DNA of 64,000 nt from Melioribacteraceae bacterium. Lineage in GTDB: Bacteria > Bacteroidota > Ignavibacteria > Ignavibacteriales > Melioribacteraceae. The position numbers were made by a program, and so were the translations under genes. The notes beneath the pieces are model-generated. The model had not been told where the DNA came from. It searched no databases and saw only the letters and a program-made list of their open reading frames with translations. Below, piece by piece: positions 1 to 9,700 of this stretch (position 1 is its first letter; each line of letters begins with the position of its first letter). Location: contig JALVFE010000032.1 in NCBI GenBank assembly GCA_027030245.1, forward strand, positions 124,001-188,000. The letters are read 5' to 3'.

Positions 1-17
1 GTTTTTTAAAATTTTCA

Positions 18-45
18 TGTCACTTTTAATGTTGAAGTGCCACTA
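18..45 (+). promoter_or_regulatory. Promoter-like element P1 (TGTCACTTTT-N14-ACTA)
   Basis: TGTCACTTTT at 18-27, exactly 14 bases, then ACTA at 42-45, about 50 bases before the start codon of the DUF5666 gene. Three other intergenic sites (5132-5159 minus, 5730-5757, 10208-10235) show the same two boxes with the same spacing. The boxes would be the -35 and -10 of an alternative sigma factor; the factor encoded at 5169-5729 is the obvious candidate (inference). Confidence 0.65.
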
Positions 46-94
46 TATACTTGAGGACAAAGGAAACACCACAAAAAATAATTAGGAGGAACAA

Positions 95-2284
95 ATGACA
101 AATGAAAATGCCAAAACATTTTTAAGCTTTTTAATGATGTTTATTATTTTCTTTATGACAAGTACTATATTTGCCGATGAAGATATCGAAGTTAAGGGAT
201 ATGTCACCGAAATCGGGGATAATTATTTCGTACTTCAGAACTACAAATTCTATGTTGACTCATCAACAGAGTTTGAAGGAAATGATGACTCCAACTTCAA
301 CTTTTCGTCACTTCGTGTAAATGACTATGTTAAAGTCAAAGGCAAGCTATTGTCCGCTGGAAATTATCTTGCAGTTTCGGTTGAACTGGAAGACAATCAT
401 GATAATGATGACAAAGATGAATTAGAACTTAAAGGATATGTAACTGAAATCGGGGATAATTATTTCGTACTTCAGAACTACAAATTCTACGTTGACTCAT
501 CAACAGAGTTTGAAGGAAATGATGACTCCAATTTCAACTTTTCGTCACTTCGCGTAAATGACTTTGTCAAAGTCAAAGGCAAACTATTATCCGATGGAAA
601 TTATCTTGCAGTTTCGGTAAAACTGAAAGACATCCATGATGACGAATTTGAAATTGAAGGAATTGTTGATGGTGTCGGTAACAATCAAATAACGGTATCC
701 GGCTTTCTATTTTATATCACACCCAATACCAAGTTCAAAGCTGAAGATAATTCGCATATTGATTTTTCGGACATCTCAACAGGAATGCATGTGAAAATTA
801 AGGGATTTAATAATTCCGATAATTCTTACACAGCTACAAAAGTTAAAGTAAAAGATTTGTATGATGAGAACGAAATGGAAATTTCCGGAGTAATCTCGGA
901 AATCGGTACAAATACTTTTAAAGTTTCAGGAATGCAGTTTTATGTTAATAACTCTACAATCATTAAACATCACTCGGACTTACTACTTCCTTTTAGCTCG
1001 CTTACAGTTGGTATGTTAGTAGAAGTGAAAGCAATTACACAAAATAACGGCTCATTACTTGCTACAAAGGTAAAAATAGAAGACAACCATGATTTAGATG
1101 AAGAAATTGAAATCACCGCACAAATCGAAAATATTAACAATCTTTTTATTACGGTAGGTGGCATAACATTTAAGATCGACTCTTATACGGAAATACTTGA
1201 CGACAACAGTTTTCCAGTTCCGTTTTCTTCGCTTCAACAAGGAATGTTAGTTAAAGTTAAAGGTTATAGACAGACCGACGGAAGTGTGTTGGCGGTAAAA
1301 ATCAAAATAGAAGATTTCTTTAGAGACGATTTAGAACTGAAAGGAAGAATTGAAGCATTGGGAAATGATTTGATTACAGTTGCCGGTAAAACTTTCTCCG
1401 TAAACCAACAGACTTTGGTATTTGATCATAATCAAAATCCAATTCCGTTTTCTTCCCTTTCTGTAGGATTAATTGTAGAAATAAAAGGAAAAACAAATTC
1501 ATCCGGAAATCTAACCGCAGTAAAAATTAAAATTGAAGACGAGGAAGATCTGGAATTATACGGATCAATCACGGCATTATTCGATAACCGTTTTGAAGTT
1601 GGGAACAATATAATCTTAGTAAACGAAAATACCGTTGTTTTGAATTATCAAGCTCAAGTCATCAACTATTCCGATTTAAACGTTGGAATGATGGTGGAAG
1701 TTAAAATGACTAAAAATGCCGACGGTTCATTTATGGCACTTCGCATCAAGATAGAGAACAGTCCCGGCATGTCAAAAATTCACGGGTTAGTTGATGATAA
1801 TTCAAACGGTTTTATAACGGTTGCATTAACCCGCTTTGGATTAAATTCGAATGAGACAGTACTCAGCGCCAATTATAAACGTATTAATATTTCCGATGTA
1901 AAAAAGGGAGATGAAGTTATTTTATGGGCGGAGAAAAATCAGAACGGGAACAAACAAGTTATACAAATCCAAAAAATTAATGACTCGATTACCGGAGTTG
2001 AAAATTATGGGAAAATTAAAAACGATTTTATACTTGAGCAAAATTATCCTAATCCGTTTAACCCAAGCACAGTAATTAGTTTTAGCATAAGAAAGTCCGG
2101 TGTAGTAAAACTTTCCGTATATAACGCAATCGGCCAAAAAATAGCCGACTTACTTAACAAACATCTCGAATCCGGAAAATACAAAATCAATTTTGATGCC
2201 CGGGGTATTGCATCCGGAATTTACTTCTACAGTTTGGACGTCGGTGGAAAAATTCAAACAAAGAAAATGATTTTACTTCGATAA
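95..2284 (+). CDS. Secreted DUF5666-repeat protein with T9SS sorting domain
   Basis: A 729-residue secreted protein. It has an N-terminal hydrophobic signal segment (about residues 8-27), then eight or so tandem beta-rich units of about 75-80 residues. Each unit has the pattern G-x-(V/I)-x-x-(I/L)-G-x-N-x-(F/I)-x-V, an FSSL-x-V-G-M/D-x-V-x-V-K-G turn and a closing K-(V/I)-K-(V/I)-E-D. This is the DUF5666 pattern, whose function is unknown. The last 75 residues are a type IX secretion sorting domain (YPNPFNPS, then YNAIGQ, then KKMILLR), so it should be exported and surface-attached or released. The first two units are nearly identical in DNA (period 237 bases), indicating a recent duplication. 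Start chosen from AGGAGG at 84-89. Promoter element P1 lies just upstream. Confidence 0.85.
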   Translation: MTNENAKTFLSFLMMFIIFFMTSTIFADEDIEVKGYVTEIGDNYFVLQNYKFYVDSSTEFEGNDDSNFNFSSLRVNDYVKVKGKLLSAGNYLAVSVELEDNHDNDDKDELELKGYVTEIGDNYFVLQNYKFYVDSSTEFEGNDDSNFNFSSLRVNDFVKVKGKLLSDGNYLAVSVKLKDIHDDEFEIEGIVDGVGNNQITVSGFLFYITPNTKFKAEDNSHIDFSDISTGMHVKIKGFNNSDNSYTATKVKVKDLYDENEMEISGVISEIGTNTFKVSGMQFYVNNSTIIKHHSDLLLPFSSLTVGMLVEVKAITQNNGSLLATKVKIEDNHDLDEEIEITAQIENINNLFITVGGITFKIDSYTEILDDNSFPVPFSSLQQGMLVKVKGYRQTDGSVLAVKIKIEDFFRDDLELKGRIEALGNDLITVAGKTFSVNQQTLVFDHNQNPIPFSSLSVGLIVEIKGKTNSSGNLTAVKIKIEDEEDLELYGSITALFDNRFEVGNNIILVNENTVVLNYQAQVINYSDLNVGMMVEVKMTKNADGSFMALRIKIENSPGMSKIHGLVDDNSNGFITVALTRFGLNSNETVLSANYKRINISDVKKGDEVILWAEKNQNGNKQVIQIQKINDSITGVENYGKIKNDFILEQNYPNPFNPSTVISFSIRKSGVVKLSVYNAIGQKIADLLNKHLESGKYKINFDARGIASGIYFYSLDVGGKIQTKKMILLR

Positions 2285-2303
2285 CCGAACTTAACCGAAT
2301 TCA

Positions 2304-2323
2304 GAGGAGCCGTACGGCTCCTC
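2304..2323 (+). terminator. Perfect 20-base palindrome after the DUF5666 gene
   Basis: GAGGAGCCGT is followed directly by its reverse complement. It begins 20 bases after the stop codon and 24 bases before the next small gene. There is no T-run after it, so it may be a weak or partial terminator or an mRNA 3'-end stabiliser rather than a classical intrinsic terminator. Confidence 0.5.
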
Positions 2324-2346
2324 AATAAATTAAAGAGGATTTCGTT

Positions 2347-2523
2347 ATGAATAAATCGAGGCAAATATTAGCAACCCGAAAACATTGCATAGATTCAAGC
2401 AATTACGTAAAAGTAAAAATTGCGAGCACTACAAGTGGTAATATGGCTACCGGCTACGGTGTAAACTGGGAAAGTGCTCTTAGAAATGCAATCGATCATT
2501 ATAAAAAACAATACGGCCACTAG
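2347..2523 (+). CDS. 58-residue basic small protein, unknown
   Basis: A short open frame with a plausible ribosome site (AGAGGA, 2334-2339). The 58-residue product begins MNKSRQILATRKHC and ends HYKKQYGH. It is basic, has no signal peptide or membrane segment, and contains a central VKVKIAST strand followed by a probable helix (WESALRNAIDHYKK). This strand-helix layout resembles small HicB-like or DUF-type folds, but I do not recognise the family. It sits between a hairpin and a lipoprotein gene. Its codon use resembles its neighbours, which supports a real gene, but the evidence is only the frame, the ribosome site and composition. Confidence 0.5.
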   Translation: MNKSRQILATRKHCIDSSNYVKVKIASTTSGNMATGYGVNWESALRNAIDHYKKQYGH

Positions 2524-2623
2524 AAAAATTTGGCAATTTTAATAGACGAATAAATTACCTTTCACTTATTGCTATCATTCCAAACTATTTGTAACTTATT
2601 TTAAATAATCAAACGGAGGAGCA

Positions 2624-3334
2624 ATGAAATTACTAAGTAATTTGATTCCGTTAATATATATTTTAATTCTTACATTGACCACATGCAGTGAACGGAAAGA
2701 GCAAAATTCCGTTACAACGGAAAGACCTGCAAAGGAACTTACCGTTGCACAGAAAATTGCAAATGTTTACGGCACCGGTTCATTCGATAAAGTTAATTCC
2801 ATAAAATTTACTTTTAATGTACAGAAAGGCGAAAAGCAAGTTCACAGAACGTGGTTTTGGGAACCAAAAACAGGATTAGTTAAATTTCTTTCTTACGGAA
2901 AAGACAAACCATTTACATACCTCCGCAATCAATTATCCGAAAATCCCACCGACGAATTAAAAAACATCGATGCCAAATTCATAAACGACCAGTATTGGTT
3001 ATTGTTTCCGCTTCATTTGGTAATGGACGAAAATGTATCCGTAAAATTAGAACCGGGATTACATAAACTACCCATTGGTGAAGGGCAAGCACGACTCGTA
3101 ACAGTTGAATATTCGGGAAACAAAGGCTATACACCAAACGACCGTTATGAATTATACATCGACGATAATTATAAAATTGTTCAGTGGATATACAGACGGA
3201 ATAATTCGCCTACTCCTACAAGATTAACAAAATGGGAAAATTACAATAAGATCGGTCCCCTTTACTTATCATTGAACAGGCCCGGGAAAGACGGCAGTTT
3301 CAGGGTTTGGTTTACGGGTGTGGGAGTAAAATAA
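2624..3334 (+). CDS. Lipoprotein of unknown function
   Basis: A 236-residue protein with a clear lipoprotein signal: hydrophobic stretch LIPLIYILILTL, then the lipobox TTC with Cys22 as lipidated residue. The mature part has alternating strands (FTFNVQKGEKQVHRTWFWEP, later RYELYIDDNYKIVQWIYRR) resembling the open beta-sheet of LolA/outer-membrane lipoprotein-sorting folds. No catalytic motif is visible. The start has a strong ribosome site (GGAGG, 2612-2616). It is monocistronic in appearance, with a convergent T9SS gene downstream. Assignment beyond lipoprotein is uncertain; a LolA-like carrier or DUF6503-like protein are possibilities. Confidence 0.7.
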   Translation: MKLLSNLIPLIYILILTLTTCSERKEQNSVTTERPAKELTVAQKIANVYGTGSFDKVNSIKFTFNVQKGEKQVHRTWFWEPKTGLVKFLSYGKDKPFTYLRNQLSENPTDELKNIDAKFINDQYWLLFPLHLVMDENVSVKLEPGLHKLPIGEGQARLVTVEYSGNKGYTPNDRYELYIDDNYKIVQWIYRRNNSPTPTRLTKWENYNKIGPLYLSLNRPGKDGSFRVWFTGVGVK

Positions 3335-3451
3335 TATATGCCGTTTTCATTAATTTAGAGTTTAAGTCCGGAGTTTAATAAGAAAAAAACAATATCGGTA
3401 ATCTTTACTAATTCGGCAGTGTATGAATCAACAATAATGAATTGCTCTTTC

Positions 3452-5101
3452 CTATTTCAAAAGAATCATCTTCTTGGTTTTCACAAAGCCGTTAATACTT
3501 AACTGGTAAACATAGATTCCACTTGGAAGATTTCTAGCATTAAATTCCACACTGTAAGTTCCGGGTGCTTGTTTTTTGTCAACCAGAGTTTTTATTTCCC
3601 TACCTAACAAATCGTAAATTTTTAGGGACACTAACCCTCCTGGTTTCCCCCCTTTAACAAAGGGGGGATTAAGGGGGGGTTGTGGAATTGAATATTTAAT
3701 TGTGGTTGTGGGATTAAACGGATTCGGATAATTCTGATATAATTCAAATTTATCAACAACCTTATGGTTATTTCTTTTTACCGATGTCAAAACAAAATTC
3801 AATTTTGCATTAGTATAGATTGTTTGTGTGGGATTAATATCAAAAATTGAAGAACTGACCGCATCTTTGTAACCTATACTCTGTGCAATTAACCGGTAGC
3901 GCCCGTAAGGTAAACGATTAATCTCAAAAGATCCGTCTTTTAATGGGATTGTATAATAAAACACTTCCTGGTAATCTACATTTTCTGCAAATACTATTAT
4001 ATCGCTAAATTGCAAAGCGCTGTTTGTATCCGTAGAATCAATATATAGTTTACCGCTTATTATTCCCCCGCCGTATGAAGAATCCCTTTTCAAAACTATA
4101 GTTTGGTTCTCTACGGTATTTTGAATAAAAACGGAATCTGTTTGCTGCCAGAAAATAGCGGGTTGTGAATTATTACTTGTATAAGCGGGCAAATAAAAAT
4201 CCGAGAATGCCTGAATGTAATAATAACCCGGCAAAATTATATCGTCTATTACAAAGGTGCCGTCACTTTTAATTTGACCTGTATAAGATTTTATCGAATC
4301 GGCTTCTTCTATCAATGCCGGTGAAAGTTTTGTTGGGGTATGCTTTCCTTTTCTTACAACAATAATACCTTTTCTAACAACTGCGTTCGATACAAAATCG
4401 ATTACCCTTCCGCTTACTTTGTTGGCAGCCGCAAGTTTGGGAACCAACCTAATGTTTACATTAATTGTGGAATCTTTATCCACTTCAAGAATATCCGCAT
4501 TGTATGAATCAAATTTATTATTAAAAAAATTCAAATAATAACCATCTTTTTCCGTTACAATAATATAATCTCCTTCCGGTAAACTTTTGGAGAATTGTCC
4601 TTGGGAATCGGTAAATGCGGAATCGAGTAAATACGTACGTTCATAATAGAAAGAAATTTTTGCATTCGGTACGGTACCGTTCGAATCGGTAACGGTTCCG
4701 GTTACTATGCCGGATTTATCATCATCGTCAAAATATTTTATTTTAATTTTTAAATCCTCAAATTCATTATAATCCGAATAAAATATTTTCATGGTATCGG
4801 TTGTATCTTGTGAGGTTACCAAAAAATAATTAGCCAAAAGGCAATCCATTACAATAGTATCTCCGGGTACAATAGTTAACGGATATTTCCATTCCCTGTC
4901 AAATCTCACAAAGTAGAGATCTTTATTATACCGTATTGTATCTATTATTAAGTCCTGATCACCTTTGTTGATAAGCAACACATTTTCAAGCCGGTTGAAA
5001 ACATCCTCAAATTCAATTTTATCAGGTTCCAGATCCAGCTCCGGCTGGGCATATACGGAAAAAGTTATAATCAGAATCAAGCTTATGGCAATTTTTTTCA
5101 T
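3452..5101 (-). CDS. Secreted T9SS protein with carboxypeptidase-regulatory-like domains
   Basis: A 549-residue exported protein with a signal peptide MKKIAISLILIITFSVYA. Next comes a choice-of-anchor-like immunoglobulin domain (residues 20-125) and three beta-sandwich units of the carboxypeptidase-regulatory/Cna-B type (G-x-V-x-G-x-V-x-D... D-G-x-F... L-P-x-G-x-Y). A T9SS sorting domain (YPNPFNPTTTI to KKMILLK) closes the protein. It has no catalytic domain, so a structural or adhesive surface role is likely. In the sorting domain a loop of about 16 extra residues (PPLNPPFVKGGKPGG) is encoded by an inserted palindromic repeat (3633-3681). There is no Shine-Dalgarno. Promoter element P2 lies about 30 bases upstream, so this gene probably belongs to the regulon of the adjacent divergent sigma factor. 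Confidence 0.82.
   Translation of the reverse strand: MKKIAISLILIITFSVYAQPELDLEPDKIEFEDVFNRLENVLLINKGDQDLIIDTIRYNKDLYFVRFDREWKYPLTIVPGDTIVMDCLLANYFLVTSQDTTDTMKIFYSDYNEFEDLKIKIKYFDDDDKSGIVTGTVTDSNGTVPNAKISFYYERTYLLDSAFTDSQGQFSKSLPEGDYIIVTEKDGYYLNFFNNKFDSYNADILEVDKDSTINVNIRLVPKLAAANKVSGRVIDFVSNAVVRKGIIVVRKGKHTPTKLSPALIEEADSIKSYTGQIKSDGTFVIDDIILPGYYYIQAFSDFYLPAYTSNNSQPAIFWQQTDSVFIQNTVENQTIVLKRDSSYGGGIISGKLYIDSTDTNSALQFSDIIVFAENVDYQEVFYYTIPLKDGSFEINRLPYGRYRLIAQSIGYKDAVSSSIFDINPTQTIYTNAKLNFVLTSVKRNNHKVVDKFELYQNYPNPFNPTTTIKYSIPQPPLNPPFVKGGKPGGLVSLKIYDLLGREIKTLVDKKQAPGTYSVEFNARNLPSGIYVYQLSINGFVKTKKMILLK
3633..3681. repeat. Palindromic CCCTTT-AAC-AAAGGG repeat inside a T9SS gene
   Basis: Core CCCCCCTTT (3647-3655), AAC, AAAGGGGGG (3659-3667), flanked by tails AACCCTCCTGGTTT and ATTAAGGGGGGGTT that are roughly reverse complements of each other. 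The whole 49-base unit is one long imperfect palindrome read through in frame by the minus-strand gene. The same core and tail flank the DUF559 gene at 18.3-18.8 kb. Confidence 0.85.
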
Positions 5102-5102
5102 A

Positions 5103-5132
5103 TTGACTTTAATACTTATGAGTTTTTATATT
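5103..5132 (+). promoter_or_regulatory. Possible housekeeping-type promoter for the sigma gene
   Basis: TTGACT (5103-5108), 18 bases, TATATT (5127-5132), 36 bases before the sigma factor start codon. It overlaps the divergent P2 element, so the two directions may compete. Weak evidence: one match in AT-rich DNA. Confidence 0.3.
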
Positions 5133-5159
5133 AGTTCGGAATTTAAACAAAAAGTGACA
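5132..5159 (-). promoter_or_regulatory. Promoter-like element P2 (TGTCACTTTT-N14-ACTA), minus strand
   Basis: On the minus strand TGTCACTTTT covers 5159-5150 and ACTA covers 5135-5132, with 14 bases between. It lies in the 67-base divergent gap and points at the T9SS gene whose start codon is at 5101. Same architecture as P1, P3 and P4. Confidence 0.65.
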
Positions 5160-5168
5160 TTTTAATTC

Positions 5169-5729
5169 ATGAAAAAAAATCCCCCCACTTTTCACGGTTT
5201 TTCAAAAGAAGAATTGACAAAATTACTTAAGGAAGCAAAAAACGGTAATTCCGGCTCTTTTGAAAAGTTATCCCATAAAATAAGGGATATTTCTTACTCC
5301 TATTTTTTTTCCAAATATAATTTAAGAAAAATTAATTCTAAAGAAGATGTGGAGGATTTAACACAAAACGTATATATAACTTTTGCCGAACAATTTCAAA
5401 ATGTCAATAATATCGAAAACTGGTTAAGGCGGGTTCTGTTTCTTACTTTTATAAACTGGTATGGCAAATCACAAAAAAATAAAGCTTTCGAACTCGACGA
5501 GACTTATTATATAAACGAATCTTCGTACGATTCACACGGGCATCTCGATTTGGATAAAATCATTGATTTAATGAATAAACTCTCACAGCAAAAACAAAAA
5601 ATATTGAAACTGCGTTTTTGGGGTGAATTAAAATTTTCGGAAATTGCCAAGAAACTCAATAAATCGGAAGCAGCGGTGAAGAAAATGTTTTACCGAACTA
5701 TCGAAGAACTAAAAGAAAAACTTGAATGA
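5169..5729 (+). CDS. ECF-like sigma-70 family RNA polymerase sigma factor
   Basis: A 186-residue two-domain sigma factor. Region 2 lies at about residues 30-100 (DVEDLTQNVYITFAEQF is the core-binding and -10 recognition helix area). A short linker leads to region 4 at 128-186, with the helix-turn-helix LKFSEIAKKLNKSEAAVKKM and the preceding LKLRFWGE. There is no region 1 or 3, as expected for ECF factors. No Shine-Dalgarno precedes the start. The next gene encodes a membrane anti-sigma factor and the one after a TPR-CHAT protein; the stop codon overlaps the first base of promoter P3. P1-P4 probably define its promoter specificity (inference). Family assignment is firm, the subgroup is not. 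Confidence 0.9.
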   Translation: MKKNPPTFHGFSKEELTKLLKEAKNGNSGSFEKLSHKIRDISYSYFFSKYNLRKINSKEDVEDLTQNVYITFAEQFQNVNNIENWLRRVLFLTFINWYGKSQKNKAFELDETYYINESSYDSHGHLDLDKIIDLMNKLSQQKQKILKLRFWGELKFSEIAKKLNKSEAAVKKMFYRTIEELKEKLE

Positions 5730-5757
5730 TGTCACTTTTAGTAAACTATTAACACTA
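5730..5757 (+). promoter_or_regulatory. Promoter-like element P3 (TGTCACTTTT-N14-ACTA)
   Basis: TGTCACTTTT at 5730-5739 and ACTA at 5754-5757 with 14 bases between, beginning at the sigma factor's stop codon and ending 31 bases before the anti-sigma start. It would transcribe the anti-sigma and CHAT genes from a sigma-dependent promoter inside the cluster, giving negative feedback through the anti-sigma factor. Confidence 0.65.
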
Positions 5758-5788
5758 TTCAATTAGTAAAAGGAAAAGAAAAGAGATT

Positions 5789-6763
5789 ATGAAATTAAGT
5801 GATTTTTTCTATTTGTTAGATAAAGAAACATTAACGGCGGAAGAAAAGGAGAAGCTGGAAAAATTTTTTTCCGAAAACCGCGATGCAGATAAAATTGCAC
5901 GTATTTATCGTAATGTGAAAGAAGCTGCTACGAAAGGTTCTCATTTGGATACCGATATTATTGCCGACTACGTGCTTTACAAAAATAATTCCCTTGACGA
6001 ACCGGAATTGTTAATCCGTCTGTTGCCAAAAATTGAGAATCATTTAAGAGAATGCAAACAATGCGAAACCGAATTTAAATTAATGATGAGCGAATATGAA
6101 TCCGTTGATGATTTCATCGGCAAAAGTATTACATCTACAGCAGAAACCGTCAAAGCAAAGGATTCCGGACTTTCTTTATGGCAGAGCAGTAAACAGAAGC
6201 AAATCCTTAAAAGCGTAGTTTATTCTTTTGCCGCATTAATTCTGATATACTTTTCCGTTTTTGCCGTAGTCAATATGTCAACCCCAGCCTACAAAAAAGA
6301 TTTGGTCGTTTTCGACGGCAGTCAGAAATTCGTTACACGCGGAAGGGTGACAACCGAATTCCAAAAAGGAATAGCGGAACTCGATAAGCACCATTTTGAA
6401 AAAGCGATAGAAAACCTTAAAAAGGATATTCAGGATCATCCGGGGGATAAAACAATTTTTTATACCTACTTTATATTGGGTAAAACATACTTGGAATCTG
6501 CCAAATATAATGTTTTAGGTTTGTTCGAGAAATACGACGAAGAGAAAATTGAAAATGCAATCGATTCTTTTAAAAAATCCATAGAAAAAAATACCGCTCC
6601 CGAATTCGAACATTTAAATCTGGATTCGTATTACTACATTGCCCGCGCGTTACTATTATTAGATAGAAAAGACGAAGCAATAAAATACTTAAAAATCGTT
6701 ATCGATAAAAAAGGTAGCTTTAAGAACGAAGCGGAAGAAATTCTGAGCTCTCTTAAAAGCTAA
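5789..6763 (+). CDS. Membrane anti-sigma factor with periplasmic TPR domain
   Basis: A 324-residue protein. The N-terminal cytoplasmic part (1-140) carries an H-x3-C-x2-C signature (His85, Cys89, Cys92) like zinc-containing anti-sigma domains. A single membrane helix follows at about 142-163 (VVYSFAALILIYFSVFAVV), preceded by lysines that keep the N terminus inside. The C-terminal periplasmic part (about 185-324) has TPR-like helices (FQKGIAELDKHHFEKAIENL; YYIARALLLLDRKDEAIKYL). Placement right after the sigma factor gene supports the anti-sigma role. The large periplasmic TPR domain is a likely sensing or docking surface for the TPR-CHAT protein encoded 6 bases downstream. Start chosen from AGGAAAAG upstream. 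Confidence 0.8.
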   Translation: MKLSDFFYLLDKETLTAEEKEKLEKFFSENRDADKIARIYRNVKEAATKGSHLDTDIIADYVLYKNNSLDEPELLIRLLPKIENHLRECKQCETEFKLMMSEYESVDDFIGKSITSTAETVKAKDSGLSLWQSSKQKQILKSVVYSFAALILIYFSVFAVVNMSTPAYKKDLVVFDGSQKFVTRGRVTTEFQKGIAELDKHHFEKAIENLKKDIQDHPGDKTIFYTYFILGKTYLESAKYNVLGLFEKYDEEKIENAIDSFKKSIEKNTAPEFEHLNLDSYYYIARALLLLDRKDEAIKYLKIVIDKKGSFKNEAEEILSSLKS

Positions 6764-6769
6764 TTAAAA

Positions 6770-9700
6770 ATGAAAGTCATTACAAAACATATATTTTTTT
6801 TTAATGTTATTATTTCCTTGCTCCTCTTTAATCCGCTTGCCGGTAAGGAAATAAGTGCATCCGGGCATTCTTTGGAAAAAGTCAAACGGGAAATTCTTTC
6901 AAACGGATTGACCACAAAAAATTTACTCGATTACCATTATTTCCTTTTTAACGGCAATGCTAATCCCGGCGAAGAATTGAATTTTGTAAAATCGCTGCCC
7001 GCAAACTACAAGCGTGATATTTTAACAGGGTTTATCTTTAAAAAGAAAGCGGACTTTGAAGCCGAGTATAACTCATTGTTAAAAGCATTAAATAATTTAC
7101 CGGAAATCCCCGTTTATTATGAAGAGTTGGTGTTTACTTCTAAAATATTAGGAAAACTCGATGACCTAAAAAAACGGATTAAACAAACCGGCATTCAAAA
7201 AGAAACTTTATTGTTTGCTCAAGCATTAATTGAATATAACAAAGGAAATTTTTCCGGCGCCACAAAAATTTTTAAACAACTAATAAAATCCGGTTTTCAA
7301 GATTTCAGAGTTTACTATTGGTATTCTTATTCTCTCAGAAATTTAGGTGAATATCCAACCGCCTTGAAACAATTGAAAATTGCCGAACGGAAAATACCGG
7401 CTCCGGAATTCCTTCCCGGTATATTAAATGCCGAAGGTTCGCTTTACTACCTTTCGGGAAAATACGATGAAGCCGAGCGTTTATACGAACAAGCTAAAAA
7501 ACTGGCAGGTAAATATTTTAACAAAATAGAATTAGTAAAATCTTTAATTAATCTTGCAATTATTACCGATGATACTGGTAACTTGAAGAAAGCACGCAAT
7601 CTGTTTTACGAAGCTCTTGCTCTTGCCGTAAAAATTAATTCTTTGGAATTACGTGCTTTGGTGCATTCGGAATTAGGTGTATCTTATACTTTCGATAACC
7701 GCTTGATAGATGCTGAAAAACATTATAATAAAAGTCTGGAATTATTTTCCAAACTAAGAGATAAAAACAGACTGGCAATACTTTATGCAAATCTCGGGAA
7801 TATTTACACCAACATTTCAAATTACAAATTCGCTCTGGAGTCTTTTCAAAAGGGGCTCGAATTTGCTTCGGAAAACAAGCGGGCACGTATTCTTAATTTA
7901 AAAGGTATTGCCGATGTTTATTCGAACATTGCAAATTATTCGAAAGCTTTGGAATATTACAGACGGGCAAAAGATTTAGCCGACGAAATCAAAGAGATCT
8001 CGATGAAAGCGGAAATCGAGGAAAGTTTCGGAATACTTGAGTTAAACCTGGGTTTGCCCAAACAAGCATTGAAATATTTCGCCCGTGCGGAAAACATTGC
8101 ACGAACTTTGGATAACGGATTTTTTATTGCCGGACTTTATCACAAATTCGGTGTTGCTTATTCATTACTCGATAGTTTAAGCAAAGCCGAACAATATTTT
8201 TTATCCGCCAATAAAATCAACAAAGCCAACGGCGATATTTACAACCAACTAACGGTTAATCTGGAACTTGCGGAAATTTATTTAAAGCAAAACAAAACCG
8301 GAAAAGCTTCACGTCTTTTGAAAATTACCGGAAAGAAATGCCGGGAATATGATTTAAAAAACTTACTAACAAAACAATATTTATTATCTGCGGAATTATA
8401 CAAGATTGACGGTAATTATAAAAAAGCAGAAGAATTATTGAAAACCGCAGAAATGTTAGCAAAGGAAATTCCCGATTACACTGCACAAATTGCGGCGAAC
8501 TATGAACTGGGTAAAATGTTTTACAATTTGGGTAAACTGCAAACCGCGGAAAAATATTTTCTAAAAGCTACCGATATTTTGGAAAATGTGAGCAAGCCGT
8601 TATTCGAAAAAAAAGAAATTCAAATATCTTTTTATTCAAATTTTAATGATGTTTACAATGATTTGGCAAAACTTTATTTACAAAGCAAGAAAGATACTTC
8701 GGCATTTGAACTAATAGATTTTCAAAGGGCTCATAATACATCGCAAAATTTGAATAATATAAAAATTCTTTCCCGGATAAACGACGAAAATAAACTAAAA
8801 AGACTTTACGAGTTGGACTGGATGATATCTTCCGGTGTTTATTCCGGTTTGGATTCACTTAAAAAAGAGTATGCCCGGCTTAAAAACAAATTGATAAAAG
8901 AAAATCCGGGCATTGAGAAGTATTTGGGATTTAAAACAAAAAATGCTTTAGACAAAATACAAAACAATCTGGATTCAACTGAAAATTTTGTGTCTTATTT
9001 TATCACAGATTATTTCACCCAAATATTTCATGTTTCTAAATCCGGTTTTCACTCAATCAGAGTTGATGTTTCGAGAGACTACATCGATAAACTAATTAAA
9101 GGAATTTCTCCTTTTTATAAAACCGGAAAACAAAAGGAAGAAATATTTTTCAATCAAGATTTGTTTTCGTTTAATGCCGAAGCAGCCAATAAACTTTATA
9201 ACATATTGGTAAAACCCGTTTCGGAAAAACTGGGGAAAAACACAAAGATAATATTTTCCTTACCACCGGATATGCTAAAAATCCCCATGGAATTTCTTGT
9301 TACAAATTATAAGCCCCAAGAAAGTCCGTACAACTATGATAAACTTGAGTTTCTTGTTAACTCTTATTCTATATCTTACGCACCTTCAGGAAACACTTTG
9401 ATAACATTGAGAGAGAGGTCTTCATCCTTGAATAAAACAAATTTACTTATCGGAAATTCGAAAATTGAAAACAAGAATTTCATTTACAGTATCCGGGGTT
9501 CGCTGTTAGAAAATAAAGAAACTTTAAGAGACATAAATCTGGAATCCTTGGAATTTTCGGGGAAGGAAATTGAGGAAATTAATTCATATTTGGGTAATAC
9601 GGAAATTTTTATGCAAGATAACGCCACGGAATACAACTTTAAGAAATTCGCTTCGTCCAGTAAAATTATTCATTTGTCCACTCATTCCTTCCTTTACAAA

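Noticed and set aside
4261-4290. Another TGTCACTTTT-like string (CGTCACTTTT)
   Set aside because: Inside a coding sequence, with no ACTA 14 bases on; not counted as a promoter copy.
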